Source: Neorhodopirellula pilleata
GTDB taxonomy: Bacteria; Planctomycetota; Planctomycetia; Pirellulales; Pirellulaceae
Direction of reading: 5' to 3'
Assembly (NCBI RefSeq): GCF_007859915.1
Contig: NZ_SJPM01000001.1
Location: 1,271,086-1,335,085 of the forward strand
Length of the DNA: 64,000 bases
This document shows, piece after piece, positions 45,963 through 55,807 of the stretch. Position 1 is the stretch's first letter. Each line of letters opens with the position of its first letter. Position numbers and translations under genes: made by a program. The notes under the pieces were generated by a model. That model was given only the letters and a program-made list of their open reading frames with translations, was not told where the DNA came from and ran no database searches.

Positions 45963-46942
45963 GCTGTCCGTGTCGATTGGTCCAGGCCGAGTCCGTCCTG
46001 ACGACTTAGAACACCATCCCAGGCGTACGTGCGGCCACCTCGTTCGTATTCAATCGTCACCGGAACCGGTGGGAGTTCGTAGGCGTTCTCACTGGTTGAA
46101 TCAGGAGCTTGCAGGAATGGCATATCTTCACTGCGAAGGCTGCACCGAACTTCGACGCTGGACGTATCTTCCAGCATTGCGACCATCGCCCCCGGAACAA
46201 GGTTCGCGTTTTGTTCAACACGCGCTGCAATCACGACACCTGAAAACGGAGCGACGATTTCCGTGCGATCAAGATCCAGTCTGGCTCTCTGAAGCTGCAG
46301 TGATGCGAGTTCGCGGGCCATCTTCAACGCCTTCGCACGCGTATCAAAACCGCGAATCTCATTTTCCTGAGTCGTGGTTTGTTGCATCGCCGTCAACAGC
46401 GCCAGTTCGACCGCATCCATTTCGGATGCCGATGTCGCACTATTTCTGCGCAGTTGGTCCATGCGGGCAACTTCGCGTTGTCGAACGGTTACGACATCGC
46501 GGCTGATCTTGATCAACCGCTCGGCATTTTCGATGTCGATTTTCAGGCGTTCGAGTTCGACGTCGGCACGTGCGACTTCCTGTTCAAGACGAGCAACTTC
46601 CAACCGGTAGTCGCTGTCGTCGATACGCAGAAGTATCTCGCCCTGGTTGACGTAGCGTCCGGGGCTGAGCGAGTTCGATTTGAAGACCACTTCACCGCCA
46701 ACGCGAGCCGAAAGTTCGACTTCGCGATGCGGAATCACCACTCCGCTGGCAATGATGTTCAGAGCTCCGGTGTGAGGCCGGGCCTGGACCACTTCGACGG
46801 GCACCGACTTGCGGACTGGCGGCTTTTTTTGTTGCGGTTTGTCACGGAGACCCATTGCAAAAATAAACCAGCCACCACAAAGCAGCACCGCGATCGGTGC
46901 AACCCAATGGAAGAGGATGGTGTTTATGGCAGGCTGTTTCAT
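45959..46942 (-). pseudogene. RND periplasmic adaptor (HlyD/MFP family), C-terminally truncated
   Basis: 327 codons from ATG 46942. N-terminal anchor (WVAPIAVLLCGGWFIFAMGL), then lipoyl half (VELSARVGGEVVFKSNSLSP), a long alpha hairpin (residues about 120-225, RADVELERLKIDIENAERL), lipoyl second half (IVAPFSGVVIAARVEQNANL) and the start of the beta-barrel (VRCSLRSEDMPFL). It stops at DGLGLDQSTRTA, where family members continue for about 80-100 residues. The deletion that removed its end also removed the start of the pump gene. The pair would form the periplasmic bridge of an efflux pump. Confidence 0.87.
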
Positions 46943-46977
46943 TTGAAATTCTTTATCGCAATACGCTCTAAATGCCT

Positions 46978-47049
46978 GCCACGAATCTCACGAACTTTCA
47001 CGAATCAAAACTCTTCCACATTCGTGTCGATTCGTGAAATTCGTGGCCT
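46978..47049. repeat. CACGAA-type imperfect palindrome
   Basis: Left part GCCACGAATCTCACGAACTT followed by TCACGAATC, right part GATTCGTGAAATTCGTGGCC, with CACATTCGTGTC between; the two are imperfect reverse complements. A long hairpin between the RND adaptor start and the sulfatase-YHYH stop. Either a dispersed repeat or a 3'-end structure. Confidence 0.55.
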
Positions 47050-47055
47050 AAAACG

Positions 47056-49872
47056 TTACCTCGTCCGACGTCCGCGACCGTTCTTCGGATCAACTTCACC
47101 CCAGTAGCCGCCGATGATGTGCGGGAACTTACCTGGCGTGACGTGATAGTGTGGGCCACGCTCTTCGTCCGTGTGCAGGTTGAACTCGTTGAGCGGATTG
47201 TCTTTGTCGTCCTTCGCCAGCAATCCGTCCGCTTCGTACGGTCCGTAAACCGGAAAGCCGTCGAACGCGAACCCGATCACCGACGAGTGCATTCGGCCTT
47301 CGTCACTCCATGGCGTTTTCACGCAAACAGGATACTTGTGATAGTGATAGGCACTTTGCGGACTTGGGTGACCACAGCAGCGATCCAATCGCCACACGGC
47401 ATCGGTCTCAAAGATGTGGTCAAACGGGTTGAAGAAGATCACGCCGTTAGTTGCCACACCGATTGGTCCCATGGGAAGTCCGCCGTTGGAATTCTGGGAG
47501 TCCATCGCGATCGGATCTTTTGCCAGCTTCGGATACTTTGGCAAATACCACGTGTTGGCCTTTTCCTGAATGTACGAAGGATTGCTGTCCAACATTCTCC
47601 ACTTGTCAGGGAACGTCGCGGTGGGATGATTCGGCAAGTTGCGGCTTTGCATCACAATGTGATCATCGGTGACCGTAATCACGACCGAGTCTGGCTTGTA
47701 CTCATCTTTCTCAACTAAGTTGCCATCAATATCCTTATAGCCGGCTCGCAACCACGAAGACATGTTGCCAACGAAAGGAGCTTCAAAGCGACCCGATTTG
47801 TAAAGCAGCTGATCAGAGTTCTTGTAGTTGAACTGCTTTGGGACGTCCTTGTTGCCGCCTTGCGGATCGTAGTACCAACGGCCACCGAGCGCGACGAGTG
47901 AGTCGATGTTCGGTTGCGGGAAATGACGGTCCGCGGCTGCCGGCGGTTGATAGTCGGTCGGCGTTGCGATCGAACGCAGGTTCATCGACTGCACCCAGAA
48001 CTCCGCCTTCTTACCTTTGCCCTTCCCGTCAGAAAACCCGACGCTTAGTTTGACCGAATCGACTTCAGCAAACGGCGTGTGAAAATCCATCGCGTAGGTT
48101 CGCCAAATCGCATGACCGAGACTGTCGTTTGTCGATTCGTCTCGAAAGTCTTTTCGTTCTCGCTGAACCTGCGGGTAGATGCGAGTTTTGATCAGGTCCA
48201 GAGAATCAGTGCCATCCCTTTGAAAGAACTCGACCTTCAGATAAAGATTGTCGTTGTCGACATCAAAACCGTCTTGAGCCAGGCCAGTAATATCAAAGCG
48301 ATACCAGCGGCTTTTCGGCGAGACTTCGGAGCTGACCATGGAAACCTGACCGGCCATTTCGCCATCACCGTTCTTGTCTGTGCCAGAGAACAGTCGCACT
48401 CTGCGGCCGTTGGATTCGACCAATCGGTCGCCAAGGATGTTGTATTCGGCATCGCCTAGAAGTTCCGCGTCGGCCAGCGACGAACCTTCTTGAGTAGCGA
48501 CGTCGGCAGAGACAAGGATCATTGGCTGCGGTTGGGCACGGCTGTCGAACGGCTGGTCAGCCGCGACTCGTTGCTTGAACAAATTCAACTCGTCAGCAAG
48601 ATGATTCGCGATCGCGTTGCGTTGTCCGGCAAGATTGTTTTCTTCGTTGGGGTCGTGAACGATGTCGTAGAGCTCCCGGTCGCCGTCATCAGATACAATC
48701 AGCTTCCACTGATCGCGGAAGATCGCGAAGTCTGCTTCAGCAATCACCAGTGTTCGCGATTTCACTACATCGTTAACAAGATTCCCCCAAACGTTTGCAC
48801 CATCAAGCGGCTTGGTTGTTTTCAGTGAAACGCCTGCCGCTCCAGCGAGTGTGGGCAACAGATCATGAATTGCGACGAATTGCTGCGACTTCGTGCCAGC
48901 CTTTGTCGCGCCGGGAGCCTTCACGACACAGGGAACGCGAATTCCGCCTTCGTACACTTTACGCTTTTGGCCTCGAAGCGGTGCGTTGGTTCCCGTTCGT
49001 GCCGCGCCATTGTCTGAAGCAAAGACAACGATTGTTTCATGACTCATGCCCTGCTTCTCAATCGTTTCAAGAATTTCACCAATGCCTTGATCCAGAGAAT
49101 CCACCATCGCGGCGTAAGTTGCGTTCCGCTCGTCCAGCTTGTTGCTGTATTTGGCGATCAGGTCTTCAGGAGCCTGAAACGGAGTGTGCGGTGCGTTGTA
49201 GGCAACGACCATGAACAGCGGCTTTCGCTTGTCGCGTTTCTCAATCAGTTCAACGGCTTCACGCGTCAAAAGGTCCGTTGCGTAGCCATCTTCCGTAACC
49301 GTTTTCCCATTGCGCTGCCAATCCGTTCGGTCGCGAATCCCTGTATGTTTGTAGTAGTCGATATGCGCATCCATGAACCCGTAGAAGTGATCGAACCCGC
49401 GGCGATTCGGATTGCGTGCCATATCGTCGGAGACACCAAGGTGCCACTTGCCGATCAGTGCCGTTTGATAGCCCGCATCCTGGAAGTCTGATACGAGCAA
49501 ACGTTCTGTTAGTGGCAGGCCTTCGTCTCGAGGTCGCACGGGACCACTAATTCCGTAACGCCCGGGAAAACGCCCCGTCAACATCGCTGCGCGAGCCGGA
49601 CTGCATGCGGGGTAGGCGTAAAAGCGTTCCAGTTCCAAACCCTCGTTTGCGAGCTTATCGATGTTGGGAGTCTCGGCGACTCCACCGTGAAACCCGACGT
49701 CCCCCCAGCCAAGGTCGTCCGCGAGCAGCACGACGATGTGCTTCAGTGGGCTCGTCGTTTTCGTGGCCTCCTGTTGAGCTCGCAGAGATGTGGCGTGCGA
49801 AAACAGGGTGCATAAGACTACCGACACCATCAGGAGTTGGCGGGGTTGAATAAAGAATGTGTTGATTCTCAT
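47056..49872 (-). CDS. Sulfatase fused to a C-terminal YHYH domain
   Basis: 938 residues with a signal peptide (LLMVSVVLCTLFSHATSLRA). Residues about 45-450 are a type I sulfatase: HIVVLLADDLGWGDVGFHGG, the formylglycine motif CSPARAAMLTGRFPGRYG, KWHLGVSDD, VAYNAPHTPF and VFASDNGAART. Residues about 460-640 are a beta-sandwich linker. Residues about 700-938 are a YHYH domain (RCCGHPSPQSAYHYHKYPVC; GFAFDGFPVYGPYEADGL; GPHYHVTPGKFPHIIGGYWG). The enzyme hydrolyses sulfate esters in the periplasm or outside; YHYH domains are of unknown function. All catalytic residues are present. Confidence 0.9.
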   Translation of the reverse strand: MRINTFFIQPRQLLMVSVVLCTLFSHATSLRAQQEATKTTSPLKHIVVLLADDLGWGDVGFHGGVAETPNIDKLANEGLELERFYAYPACSPARAAMLTGRFPGRYGISGPVRPRDEGLPLTERLLVSDFQDAGYQTALIGKWHLGVSDDMARNPNRRGFDHFYGFMDAHIDYYKHTGIRDRTDWQRNGKTVTEDGYATDLLTREAVELIEKRDKRKPLFMVVAYNAPHTPFQAPEDLIAKYSNKLDERNATYAAMVDSLDQGIGEILETIEKQGMSHETIVVFASDNGAARTGTNAPLRGQKRKVYEGGIRVPCVVKAPGATKAGTKSQQFVAIHDLLPTLAGAAGVSLKTTKPLDGANVWGNLVNDVVKSRTLVIAEADFAIFRDQWKLIVSDDGDRELYDIVHDPNEENNLAGQRNAIANHLADELNLFKQRVAADQPFDSRAQPQPMILVSADVATQEGSSLADAELLGDAEYNILGDRLVESNGRRVRLFSGTDKNGDGEMAGQVSMVSSEVSPKSRWYRFDITGLAQDGFDVDNDNLYLKVEFFQRDGTDSLDLIKTRIYPQVQRERKDFRDESTNDSLGHAIWRTYAMDFHTPFAEVDSVKLSVGFSDGKGKGKKAEFWVQSMNLRSIATPTDYQPPAAADRHFPQPNIDSLVALGGRWYYDPQGGNKDVPKQFNYKNSDQLLYKSGRFEAPFVGNMSSWLRAGYKDIDGNLVEKDEYKPDSVVITVTDDHIVMQSRNLPNHPTATFPDKWRMLDSNPSYIQEKANTWYLPKYPKLAKDPIAMDSQNSNGGLPMGPIGVATNGVIFFNPFDHIFETDAVWRLDRCCGHPSPQSAYHYHKYPVCVKTPWSDEGRMHSSVIGFAFDGFPVYGPYEADGLLAKDDKDNPLNEFNLHTDEERGPHYHVTPGKFPHIIGGYWGEVDPKNGRGRRTR

Positions 49873-49966
49873 AAGGAGTCTCGACTGATAAACTGTTGTT
49901 TGGATGGTCTTGCCTTAAGAAACCCGCCAATTCTCAGCAATCTACAGCCACGACAAAAAAAGTTTC

Positions 49967-50569
49967 ATGCTTGATGACCTCCAACAACGACTGGCTGATG
50001 GCGACACAAGTGTATTCGGAGAATTGTTCACGATTCACCGTTCAAGGTTGTGGCAGATCGTCCACTTTAGACTCAGCGATAAAATCCGCGGGCGCGTTGA
50101 CACGGACGATGTCGTACAGGAAATTTATCTAGAAGCGGAACAACGGCTGAGACATTACGTCGATGGCGACTTTCCATCCCTCTTTTTGTGGCTACGTCTC
50201 ATCGTCGGCCAAACGCTCAGCAAGATTCACCGTACACACCTTAAAACCGAATCGCGATCTGTGCTGCGTGAAGCGAATTCCGGTCGTTCAGGCCTGTGGG
50301 GCAACACGTCGCTGTGCCTGTCTCAGCGTTTCATCGCCCATATCACATCGCCCAGCCAGGTCGCTGTCAAAGGTGAGCTGATTGACGAAGTGCGACAAGC
50401 TCTGGACGGCATGAGCGAAATGGATCAGGAAGTTCTCGCCCTGCGGCACTTCGAAGAACTGACCAACCAGGAAGTCGCCATCGAATTGGGTATCAAACCC
50501 AAAGCCGCCAGTATCCGCTACATGCGTGCGCTGGAACGGTTGCGAGGTGTGCTGGAAATGATTGAATGA
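49967..50569 (+). CDS. ECF-type RNA polymerase sigma factor
   Basis: 200 residues. Region 2 near residues 15-75 (VFGELFTIHRSRLWQIVHFR; RVDTDDVVQEIYLEAEQRL) and region 4 near 135-195 (DGMSEMDQEVLALRHFEEL; TNQEVAIELGIKPKAASIRY) match planctomycete ECF sigma factors. Group-typical N-terminal LQQRLADGD. In planctomycetes such sigma genes are often followed by a Ser/Thr kinase; here the kinase lies 2.5 kb downstream beyond the EF-hand gene, on the same strand. Element B lies directly behind it. ATG 49967. Confidence 0.92.
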   Translation: MLDDLQQRLADGDTSVFGELFTIHRSRLWQIVHFRLSDKIRGRVDTDDVVQEIYLEAEQRLRHYVDGDFPSLFLWLRLIVGQTLSKIHRTHLKTESRSVLREANSGRSGLWGNTSLCLSQRFIAHITSPSQVAVKGELIDEVRQALDGMSEMDQEVLALRHFEELTNQEVAIELGIKPKAASIRYMRALERLRGVLEMIE

Positions 50570-50633
50570 TTCGTGGCAAAAAACCTTCTCCCGTCTGTAG
50601 ATTCGATTGCCCGCCGGGGTTTAAGACTAAGAA

Positions 50634-50900
50634 CCTATCCGAAAACCTATTTGCCCTCGCGATGATTAAGAACTTTGACTTCGTCTCAAGGCACGACGAC
50701 GAGGCAATGAACATTTATTGTCGAGAAGGAGTAACGAAGAGAGAAGTCAAAAGTCTAATCATCCCTTTGGGTTACGTAGACTGTCAGTTTTTCTCGTCGT
50801 CATTTCTCATCGACGATGAATGGTCATCGCCTCTTCGAAAAGTTCCTAGAGCCAAACTAACAGTCTTAACGTAACGCGAGTGAAGAGGTTTTTGGATAGG
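50634..50900. mobile_element. Structured inverted-repeat element B (267 bp)
   Basis: The outer ends CCTATCCGAAAACC (50634-50647) and GGTTTTTGGATAGG (50887-50900) are imperfect reverse complements. Inside are CTCGCG (50656-50661) with CGCGAG (50875-50880), hairpin 1 (50661-50682 with 50743-50763) and hairpin 2 (50771-50790 with 50854-50875), so the whole can fold as a branched three-way shape. The first 12 bases equal those of element A. An ORF of 102 codons that runs through it (50566-50874) is judged spurious. CTAAGAACC occurs on both sides. Confidence 0.75.
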
Positions 50901-50939
50901 CTCTAAGAACCCATTCTCCAAACCCCGCGAGACCATCCA

Positions 50940-52967
50940 ATGCGCCGCACTGCACTTTTAATCGCCGTTTATTGCCTGACGTTTTTTGTTGCCGATTCAA
51001 TCGCGCAAGCTCAGCCACCCGGAAGACCAGGAGGTCCCAGTCAACAAGGGCGTGGCGCTGGCGGGCAGTTTGGTGGGCCCGGTGGAGGTCAGGGGGGACA
51101 GGCTGGGCAACAGGCTCCGCCGTGGCTGGCAATTTTTGATGCCGATTCCGATGGTGAAATTTCAGCCGATGAAATCAAAAACGCAACGGCTTCACTACTT
51201 AAGCTCGATCGCAATCGTGACGGCCGGTTAACAGGTGAAGAACTTCGTCCAAACGGAGGCTCAGGCGCACAAGGCCGACCCGGTGGTCCGGGCGGCGGAC
51301 AGCAGATGCGGGAACAACAGGGGCAACGCGGCGGCCCCGGTGGCGCACGCCAGGGTTCAGGAAATGCCGGAGGTCCTGGTGGGCGTGGCCCGGGCAGTGG
51401 CGCCCCAGGAGGTGGCGGACGTGGCGGCGACCCTGCACAAGGGGATGCGGCATTTGCGGCTCAGGTCCTGACGCTTGATACGAACAAAGACGGGCTGATG
51501 ACGCTTGACGAACTTCCCGGACACATGCACGACGCGTTCGAAATCGCCGACGCGGATAAGAACGGATCACTCAACGATAAAGAGCTGCTCGTACTTGCGT
51601 CACAGTTTCGCCGAGGCGCGCTGAACCCCGACGCTGACCAGGAAATGAAGAACCCACCGACTCAGGGCCGCCAACCAGCTCAGGGCGGTCGCGGGGCTGG
51701 ACAAAGTCCAGGACGAGGTGGACAGGGCCAAAGTGGACAGGGCCAAAGTGGACAGGGCCAAAGTGGTGGACGAGGTGGTCAGCGCGGAGGTGCCGGCGGT
51801 GGTCAGGCGTCTCGTGGTGCTGAGCGCCAACGGCCTCGTGACAGAGTAAGTCCTCGTGACGCGCAATTCAATGAGAAGCTTCCGATCGGCTCAACGCTGC
51901 CGGACTCGTTGCAGCTTTACAATGTTGACCGCAAGTTGGTTGCTGCCAACAGCATCTTCGACGCTAAGTACACCGTCGTCGTCGGCGGGTGTCTAACATG
52001 TCCTGAATTTCGCAATTCCTATCCGGAGATCGAAGCGGTCGCCGCCGACTATCGCGACAAAGGTGTGCAGTTCTACTTTCTGTTTCAATCGCTCACTCAC
52101 CCGGAAAACTGGGGCTATGTGCAGCCGACATCGATTCAGGAACGCTTCGCTCAGGTTGATCACGCGAAAGAGTTGCTCAAGACGTCGATTCCCTGGCTGA
52201 CTGACACGATGAATGGCGAGATGAAGCAGCATTTCGGGATGACGCCAAATTCACAGTTCGTGTTCGATCGCGATGGCAAAATTGTGCATCGAGCTTCGTG
52301 GGGGCGAGGATCCAGTCTGCGTGAGTCACTTGAAGAACTGGTCGGACCGTCTGAAAAAGTCACAACAGTCGCTGAACTGAATCTGCCTCAGTTTACTTCA
52401 CAACGAACCAACCCCAACGACATGCTTTTTGAACGCAAGACGCTCGAGGGCATTGCCGCTCCACTGAAGGTCGTGGCTGGTGGCGAAGAGATGCAAGCCG
52501 AAAGTTTGAAGTCGCTCGATTTCACAGAATCCAATCGCTACGCCAAGTTGCGTCCTGAAGCCGATCAGCAACTGCTGCGAACTGGAAGCGGGCAACTGTA
52601 CCTCGGTTTCCGACAGGATCCGATTCTGGGAGCCGAATGGAACAACCTGGCAACTCCGCCAAAGTATCGCATCACGGCCGATGGCGTCACCATCACACCG
52701 GCGATGGCCGAAGCTGAAAAGCTCAGCGTTGAATCCGACACCGAACCGCGTGAGTTTCTGGTCGATGTTAAGAACTGGGAAGCTGGCAAGCCCATCAAGG
52801 TTGAGATTCAATACTTCGCCTGCAACAAGAAAAAGGGCTGGTGTAAACCCGTTACACAAGAGTTCACAGTGTGGCTGGAGCAAGATCGCACGGCTGGCAT
52901 GGTCGCAGGTCGAAGCCATTTTCCAGGTGGCGGAGGACGAGGCGACGGTCAGCGTCGAGGTCAGTAA
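50940..52967 (+). CDS. Secreted EF-hand protein with a Cys-type deiodinase-like redox domain
   Basis: 675 residues with signal peptide (LLIAVYCLTFFVADSIAQA). EF-hand loops: DADSDGEISADE (67-78), DRNRDGRLTGEE (90-101), DTNKDGLMTLDE and DADKNGSLNDKE. Gly/Gln-rich low-complexity linkers include three 15-base tandem repeats (GQGQS, 51718-51765). Residues about 320-470 resemble the iodothyronine deiodinase / thioredoxin-like family: GGCLTCPEFRNSYPEIE with Cys351 and Cys354, FLFQSLTHPENWGYVQP, and FVFDRDGKIVHRASWGRGS. The selenocysteine position is Cys. The C-terminal domain (about 490-655) is beta-rich. Probably an exported calcium-dependent redox protein. Confidence 0.82.
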   Translation: MRRTALLIAVYCLTFFVADSIAQAQPPGRPGGPSQQGRGAGGQFGGPGGGQGGQAGQQAPPWLAIFDADSDGEISADEIKNATASLLKLDRNRDGRLTGEELRPNGGSGAQGRPGGPGGGQQMREQQGQRGGPGGARQGSGNAGGPGGRGPGSGAPGGGGRGGDPAQGDAAFAAQVLTLDTNKDGLMTLDELPGHMHDAFEIADADKNGSLNDKELLVLASQFRRGALNPDADQEMKNPPTQGRQPAQGGRGAGQSPGRGGQGQSGQGQSGQGQSGGRGGQRGGAGGGQASRGAERQRPRDRVSPRDAQFNEKLPIGSTLPDSLQLYNVDRKLVAANSIFDAKYTVVVGGCLTCPEFRNSYPEIEAVAADYRDKGVQFYFLFQSLTHPENWGYVQPTSIQERFAQVDHAKELLKTSIPWLTDTMNGEMKQHFGMTPNSQFVFDRDGKIVHRASWGRGSSLRESLEELVGPSEKVTTVAELNLPQFTSQRTNPNDMLFERKTLEGIAAPLKVVAGGEEMQAESLKSLDFTESNRYAKLRPEADQQLLRTGSGQLYLGFRQDPILGAEWNNLATPPKYRITADGVTITPAMAEAEKLSVESDTEPREFLVDVKNWEAGKPIKVEIQYFACNKKKGWCKPVTQEFTVWLEQDRTAGMVAGRSHFPGGGGRGDGQRRGQ

Positions 52968-53114
52968 GTTCCCGCAGCGGAACTCGTCAGGAGTTTCGGC
53001 ATTTCGCAATCTGTGCAGACCGACGGTCTCTGCGGCTTCTGATACGATGCAACCCCAATCATGATGGCTTCTGCATGCACCGCTCGATTGCAACCAACTG
53101 ATGCAACCAACTGA

Positions 53115-55640
53115 ATGAAAGTTTCCGAACCTACTGACGACGTTCTTGAGTTGGTCGATGTCCATGCAAGCGACTTTATTGCCCGCTACCGCAACGGTGA
53201 TCGGCCGACGGTTGAGGAATACGCAAATCGGCATCCTGAGCTCAGCGATTCGATCCGTCGCATGTTCCCACTTGTCGCGTCCATCGAACGTATCAAGGTG
53301 AATGAGCAGGTCGAAGCAAGCGGCGGGGCGACTCTGGCCGGTCGTGAAATTTCGCAACTCGGCGACTACCGCATCATTCGCGAAATCGGGCGAGGCGGGA
53401 TGGGGGTCGTCTTTGAAGCTCATCAGGAATCACTGGACCGAGTTGTCGCCATCAAGGTTCTGCCGAAGCAAAGCCTGTTGGACGACGAAGCACTGAAACG
53501 CTTTCGCAGGGAGGCGACAACGGCCGCGGCGATGCATCACACCAACATCGTGCCGATCTATGGAACCGGCGAATCGGATGGCTCGCACTATCTGGTGATG
53601 CAACTTATTGATGGAAAGTCACTGGACTCTGCGAACACTACCGACACAGAAACATCCTGCACCGACGTGGCTCGCATCGGCGAACAAGTTGCCGATGCGA
53701 TTTCGTATGCTCATGCCAGCGGAGTGATCCACCGAGACATCAAGCCCGCCAACATTTTGATTGAAGCGAACGGAACCGCGCAAGTCACCGACTTTGGGCT
53801 CGCGAAGAACGTCAACAACGACATCACCAACACTCGCACGGTCAGCGGAAGCCTGCGGTATATGGCTCCCGAGCGATTCTCTGGAGTATCCAACAAAGCT
53901 GGCGATATCTATGGCATCGGAATCACGCTTTACGAATTGCTTGCCGGTCGACCAGCCTTCGACGCGACCGATGCCGAACACCTGATCAGCTCGATCACAG
54001 GTGCGAGCCTGAAGCCCATCCACGCCGTCCGACCAGACGTACCGACGGATCTCTCGACCATTGTTGGCAAGGCGATCCATGTCGACCCGTCGCAGCGCTA
54101 CCAATCCGCCGCCGAACTGCGAGACGATCTGCAACGATTTCTTGCTGATGAACCCATCAAAGCCAGACGGATCTCACTTTGGGGCCGACTCGTTCGCTGG
54201 GTACGCCGCAATCCCAAGCTTGCCGCTGCGGTTGGAACGTCGGCTTTCGCGCTGATCGCCGCAACCATCGTTTCAACGATTGCCTTTCTCGTCACGTCAG
54301 AAGCGAATCAGCGTTCTGTCGATACTTTGCAAGCGTCTGAGCAAACTGTCGATCTCGCGCTGCAGTCACTCAATGGTGTGGTTGATGTCGTCTCGCAAAC
54401 ACCAAATTCTGCCGACCTTCCGCTTGGGGAAGTATTCGAAGACGACGACTTGTTGCCGAATGTCGGCATTGAACCTTCCCCCACTTCCGCCAAGATTCTG
54501 GAACGTCTCCAACCGATCTACGAACGACTGTCGCAGCAATCGCCCACTCGCAGCGACATCATTTTGCAAAGTGTCGATTCCAGTATTCAACTCGCGCGAA
54601 TTCAGCATAGCCTGGGGCGAACGTCGGTCAGTATGGAGACGCTTAAATCCAGCATCACGTTGCTGAATGAACGTGGCAAGCCCGCGTCGATTCCGGCTGA
54701 CGATTTGCAACTGCGACTTGCACGTTTGAACAACGAACTCGGAGCCTTGTACGCCACCGATTTCAATCGGACGGAGTCGATGCAATGTTTCGAAGTCGCA
54801 GTCGCCGCCGTGTCTCGGCTTGACGATTCCAACACAGCCGGACAGACGGAACTCGCCCGAGCCCACTTGAATCTGGGAAGCCGTCCGCCGCAGCTTCGTC
54901 GCGGCGAATCGCTTACGCCCGAGCAGCGAGCCGATGATCTTCAGCATATTCAAAGTGCTATTCAGATTCTTGAGGAATTGAAGAACTCTCAATCGCAAAC
55001 CAGGACGACCAACATCTTGTATGCGAACTCGCTATTAGGTCGATCGCGTCTGGCAACGACTCCACGAAGTAGACACACAGACTTCCGAGCGGCAGTCTCA
55101 ATTCTTCGCGATCAATTGCATGCAACGCCGGACGATGCCGTCGTGCGATTCGAACTTGTCGAAGCGCTTGCGGATGTTAATCTTCGAGGTCAGCGTTCGC
55201 CACGACAGTTCAACGAATCCGAAGGTCGCCTAAAAGACGCGTTAGCAGAAATCGCAACGCTTCGTGCGAGCAGCCCGGACAATGCGGTGTATCTCGCAAC
55301 CGAAGTCCACCTACGTCACAAACTGTCGCGAATCGCCAGCATGCAATCGCGTTTGGATGATGCCGACGTTCAGTTGAGCGAAGCGATCCAGCTACAAACC
55401 AGGCTCATTCAGACGTGGCCCACCAGCGTTCGACATCGTTGCTGGCGGGCAATGCTGTATCGCAGTCAGTCGACGTTGTACCGACAATGGCAGAAGCCCG
55501 ACGCGGCCAACGCAGCAATCGCCATGGCGCAGGCCGACATCGACGCGATCGACCCCCAATTCACAGACCACCCTCTCGTTGCCAACACACGCGACTTGAT
55601 TCGCGAGTTTGCCAACACACAACCGGAGCTCAGGCAATAA
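53115..55640 (+). CDS. Serine/threonine protein kinase with one membrane helix and TPR-like sensor
   Basis: 841 residues. Kinase domain about residues 84-350: DYRIIREIGRGGMGVVFEAH, VVAIKVLPK, HASGVIHRDIKPANILI, VTDFGLAKN and LRYMAPERFSG, all catalytic motifs present. A transmembrane helix at about 372-395 (AAVGTSAFALIAATIVSTIA) separates it from a long helical extracytoplasmic part with TPR-like repeats (ELGALYATDFNRTESMQCFE; MQSRLDDADVQLSEAIQLQT). PknB-type Hanks kinase, probably linked with the ECF sigma factor at 49967 in one signalling locus. Confidence 0.93.
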   Translation: MKVSEPTDDVLELVDVHASDFIARYRNGDRPTVEEYANRHPELSDSIRRMFPLVASIERIKVNEQVEASGGATLAGREISQLGDYRIIREIGRGGMGVVFEAHQESLDRVVAIKVLPKQSLLDDEALKRFRREATTAAAMHHTNIVPIYGTGESDGSHYLVMQLIDGKSLDSANTTDTETSCTDVARIGEQVADAISYAHASGVIHRDIKPANILIEANGTAQVTDFGLAKNVNNDITNTRTVSGSLRYMAPERFSGVSNKAGDIYGIGITLYELLAGRPAFDATDAEHLISSITGASLKPIHAVRPDVPTDLSTIVGKAIHVDPSQRYQSAAELRDDLQRFLADEPIKARRISLWGRLVRWVRRNPKLAAAVGTSAFALIAATIVSTIAFLVTSEANQRSVDTLQASEQTVDLALQSLNGVVDVVSQTPNSADLPLGEVFEDDDLLPNVGIEPSPTSAKILERLQPIYERLSQQSPTRSDIILQSVDSSIQLARIQHSLGRTSVSMETLKSSITLLNERGKPASIPADDLQLRLARLNNELGALYATDFNRTESMQCFEVAVAAVSRLDDSNTAGQTELARAHLNLGSRPPQLRRGESLTPEQRADDLQHIQSAIQILEELKNSQSQTRTTNILYANSLLGRSRLATTPRSRHTDFRAAVSILRDQLHATPDDAVVRFELVEALADVNLRGQRSPRQFNESEGRLKDALAEIATLRASSPDNAVYLATEVHLRHKLSRIASMQSRLDDADVQLSEAIQLQTRLIQTWPTSVRHRCWRAMLYRSQSTLYRQWQKPDAANAAIAMAQADIDAIDPQFTDHPLVANTRDLIREFANTQPELRQ

Positions 55641-55807
55641 CCCAACATTGCACTCGCCCCATGTTCGCAGCCGCATCAACGTGGCTGCTGACTCAAGGCC
55701 GTTATTTGGCATCGCGATTCTGTCCGCATGTGACAACCCAAATCTTGCCAAACGACGCGAAAGTGGCTCGACGAGTGCAATGGTTCGACACTTCGCTGAA
55801 GCCGCGT

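Noticed and set aside
50566..50874. 102-codon frame starting at the sigma factor stop (ATGA)
   Set aside because: It runs mainly through inverted-repeat element B, whose palindromic structure explains the sequence; no domain or codon pattern supports a protein.
53619..54134. Minus-strand frame opposite the kinase
   Set aside because: Antisense shadow of a highly conserved kinase domain.
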